A stretch of 36,170 nucleotides of DNA from Phoronis australis (Eukaryota; Phoronida; Phoronidae), in NCBI GenBank assembly GCA_002633005.1, contig NMRA01000566.1:230944-267113 (forward strand), read 5' to 3'. Each line of letters starts with the position of its first letter. Positions within the stretch are counted from its first letter, which is position 1. Below are positions 35,276 to 36,170 of this stretch, piece after piece. The translations under genes were made by a program, and so were the position numbers. The notes beneath the pieces are model-generated. The model was given only the letters and a program-made list of their open reading frames with translations. It ran no database searches and was not told the origin of the DNA.

Positions 35276-36170
35276 CTAGGGAAGAGGAAAAAGCAGACAC
35301 GCGAATGTAGTTTTTAGTGCGTCAGATTCCCAGCGCCCCATGCGCTGGATCACCGGTTCAGGGACGCCACAGCTGGCCGCTGATGTGGCGGCGCCAATGC
35401 GAAAGCTATGCGACGTATAAGACTTCGAGGTGTCGCGTCCTACAAAGGAAACCACCTTAGTTACCATGGAGTTGAAACAGGAAAGTGTAACCGGTGATCC
35501 ACTGAGGTGTTGGAACAGGGGCCTGGAGAGGGCTGAAAAGTGGAAAAGTACAAGGTTAGGGCAGCTACCGGGCAATGGGGAGATCGACTGGATGGAATCG
35601 TAAGTGACACTGGTCCAGAGCTGTTCTTGAAAGTACGCATACTGATGACTACAGAATCGCCAGAGAGGGGGGGAAGACGACGTCGCTGACCTGTATGACG
35701 TGGGAGGAGAGCGAGGGGGTGATTGTGAATTCACCGACTGTGAGGAAGGCTAGGAGGAACATGGCACGTGCGAGAATCGAGTCGGCAAAAGAGCAGATTG
35801 CAGAAGGACAGGCTCCAAACAAGCAGTGAAGCAAAGTTTAAGTAATGGGCATGCCTGTGTCAGAACAGGAGCGCATATTGGAAGCACCTTTGAGGATTTT
35901 TTTGATGAAAAAGGAGGAAGTGGGGCCAGGGAGTTTGTCAAGCTTGTGGACAAAACTAATGGCAGAGACATAGGACTGGATAAACGAGCTACTAAGGCCA
36001 GATTCAAAAAGATGGGAGATGTAGTGGGCTAGGATAGAGGTATTAATGGGAGGAGAGTTGTTAGAGGAGAGGTGAAACTGTGCAAGGTTATGCAAGATGC
36101 TGGTGTAGGACTGAAGAGTGGAGGGGGGCAGGGAAGCCCGGAGCAGTCTGGTCACGCTGCGAGGAGGTGT
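35276..36170 (-). mobile_element. Decayed tyrosine recombinase (xerD-like) element, 5' end off the window
   Basis: On the minus strand the frame from the window edge reads LLRASLPPSTLQSY and later SYVSAISFVHKLD, the core-binding N-terminal domain of metazoan xerD-like recombinases. An in-frame stop occurs at 35838-35840. The same frame then resumes and reads FADSILARAMFLLAF and TVGEFT, and a frameshift near 35650 leads to SHSFRIGAATSAASCGVP and IQRMGRWESDA. HSFR supplies the H-x-x-R catalytic pair. The first catalytic Arg, expected just before V-G-E, appears to be Thr, and the final Tyr is not seen in the DALKTT region. These elements resemble DIRS- or Crypton-type transposons; which one cannot be decided from this part. 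It is inactive as it stands. Confidence 0.72.

Noticed and set aside
35649-36032. Additional plus- and minus-strand frames at the window end
   Set aside because: They are shadows of the tyrosine recombinase relic in other frames.

Overview
This window looks like nuclear DNA from an invertebrate animal, most likely marine (a deuterostome such as amphioxus, a hemichordate or an echinoderm, or else a lophotrochozoan). The evidence is short coding exons separated by long AT-rich introns with GT..AG borders, an ependymin-related secreted protein gene, and decayed DNA transposons of animal types (hAT, Kolobok/THAP, a xerD-like tyrosine recombinase element). TACATGTA-type motifs are scattered throughout. 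There are no operons, tRNAs, rRNAs or CRISPR arrays. A few N bases (14970, 16798-16802, 21831) show this is draft assembly sequence.

Layout. 1-5100: mostly non-coding, with a degenerate GAGTATGAG-type simple repeat, one unexplained minus-strand open frame (174-650), a foldback element (2286-2988) and a direct-repeat pair (3754/4249). 5110-11302: the best gene in the window, a five-exon plus-strand gene for a 196-residue ependymin-related (EPDR) protein. A possible 5'UTR intron precedes it, and a probable 3'UTR intron and AATAAA signal follow it near 12.6 kb. 12.6-17.6 kb: an interrupted open frame, a 1-kb repeat (copy A), a small TIR element and a possible broken secreted-protein exon. 17609-19216: a complete but degraded TTAA-flanked transposon with a broken THAP domain (Kolobok-like). 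20.0-20.5 kb: a Cys-containing open frame with possible TGF-beta-prodomain resemblance. 21.5-26.3 kb: scattered exons of a second EPDR gene whose intron phases fit; its last exon has a TAG just before the family's terminal Pro-Pro-x-Cys motif. A near-perfect 79-bp palindrome follows.

26.95-30.24 kb, minus strand: a well-supported terminal exon of a Cys-rich secreted protein with an IL-17-like ending, and possibly its signal-peptide exon 3 kb upstream. A decayed hAT transposon and a CATA microsatellite lie between them. 30.2-34.8 kb is mainly non-coding and holds copy B of the 1-kb repeat. From 34.8 kb to the window end lies the 3' part of a decayed tyrosine-recombinase element on the minus strand.

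Overall this is a sparse, transposon-rich locus of secreted-protein genes. The host genes suggest extracellular or mucosal/immune-type secreted products, but no new multi-gene system is demonstrated. The most interesting points are the decaying second EPDR gene, the IL-17-like exon, the THAP-containing TTAA element and the long perfect palindrome.
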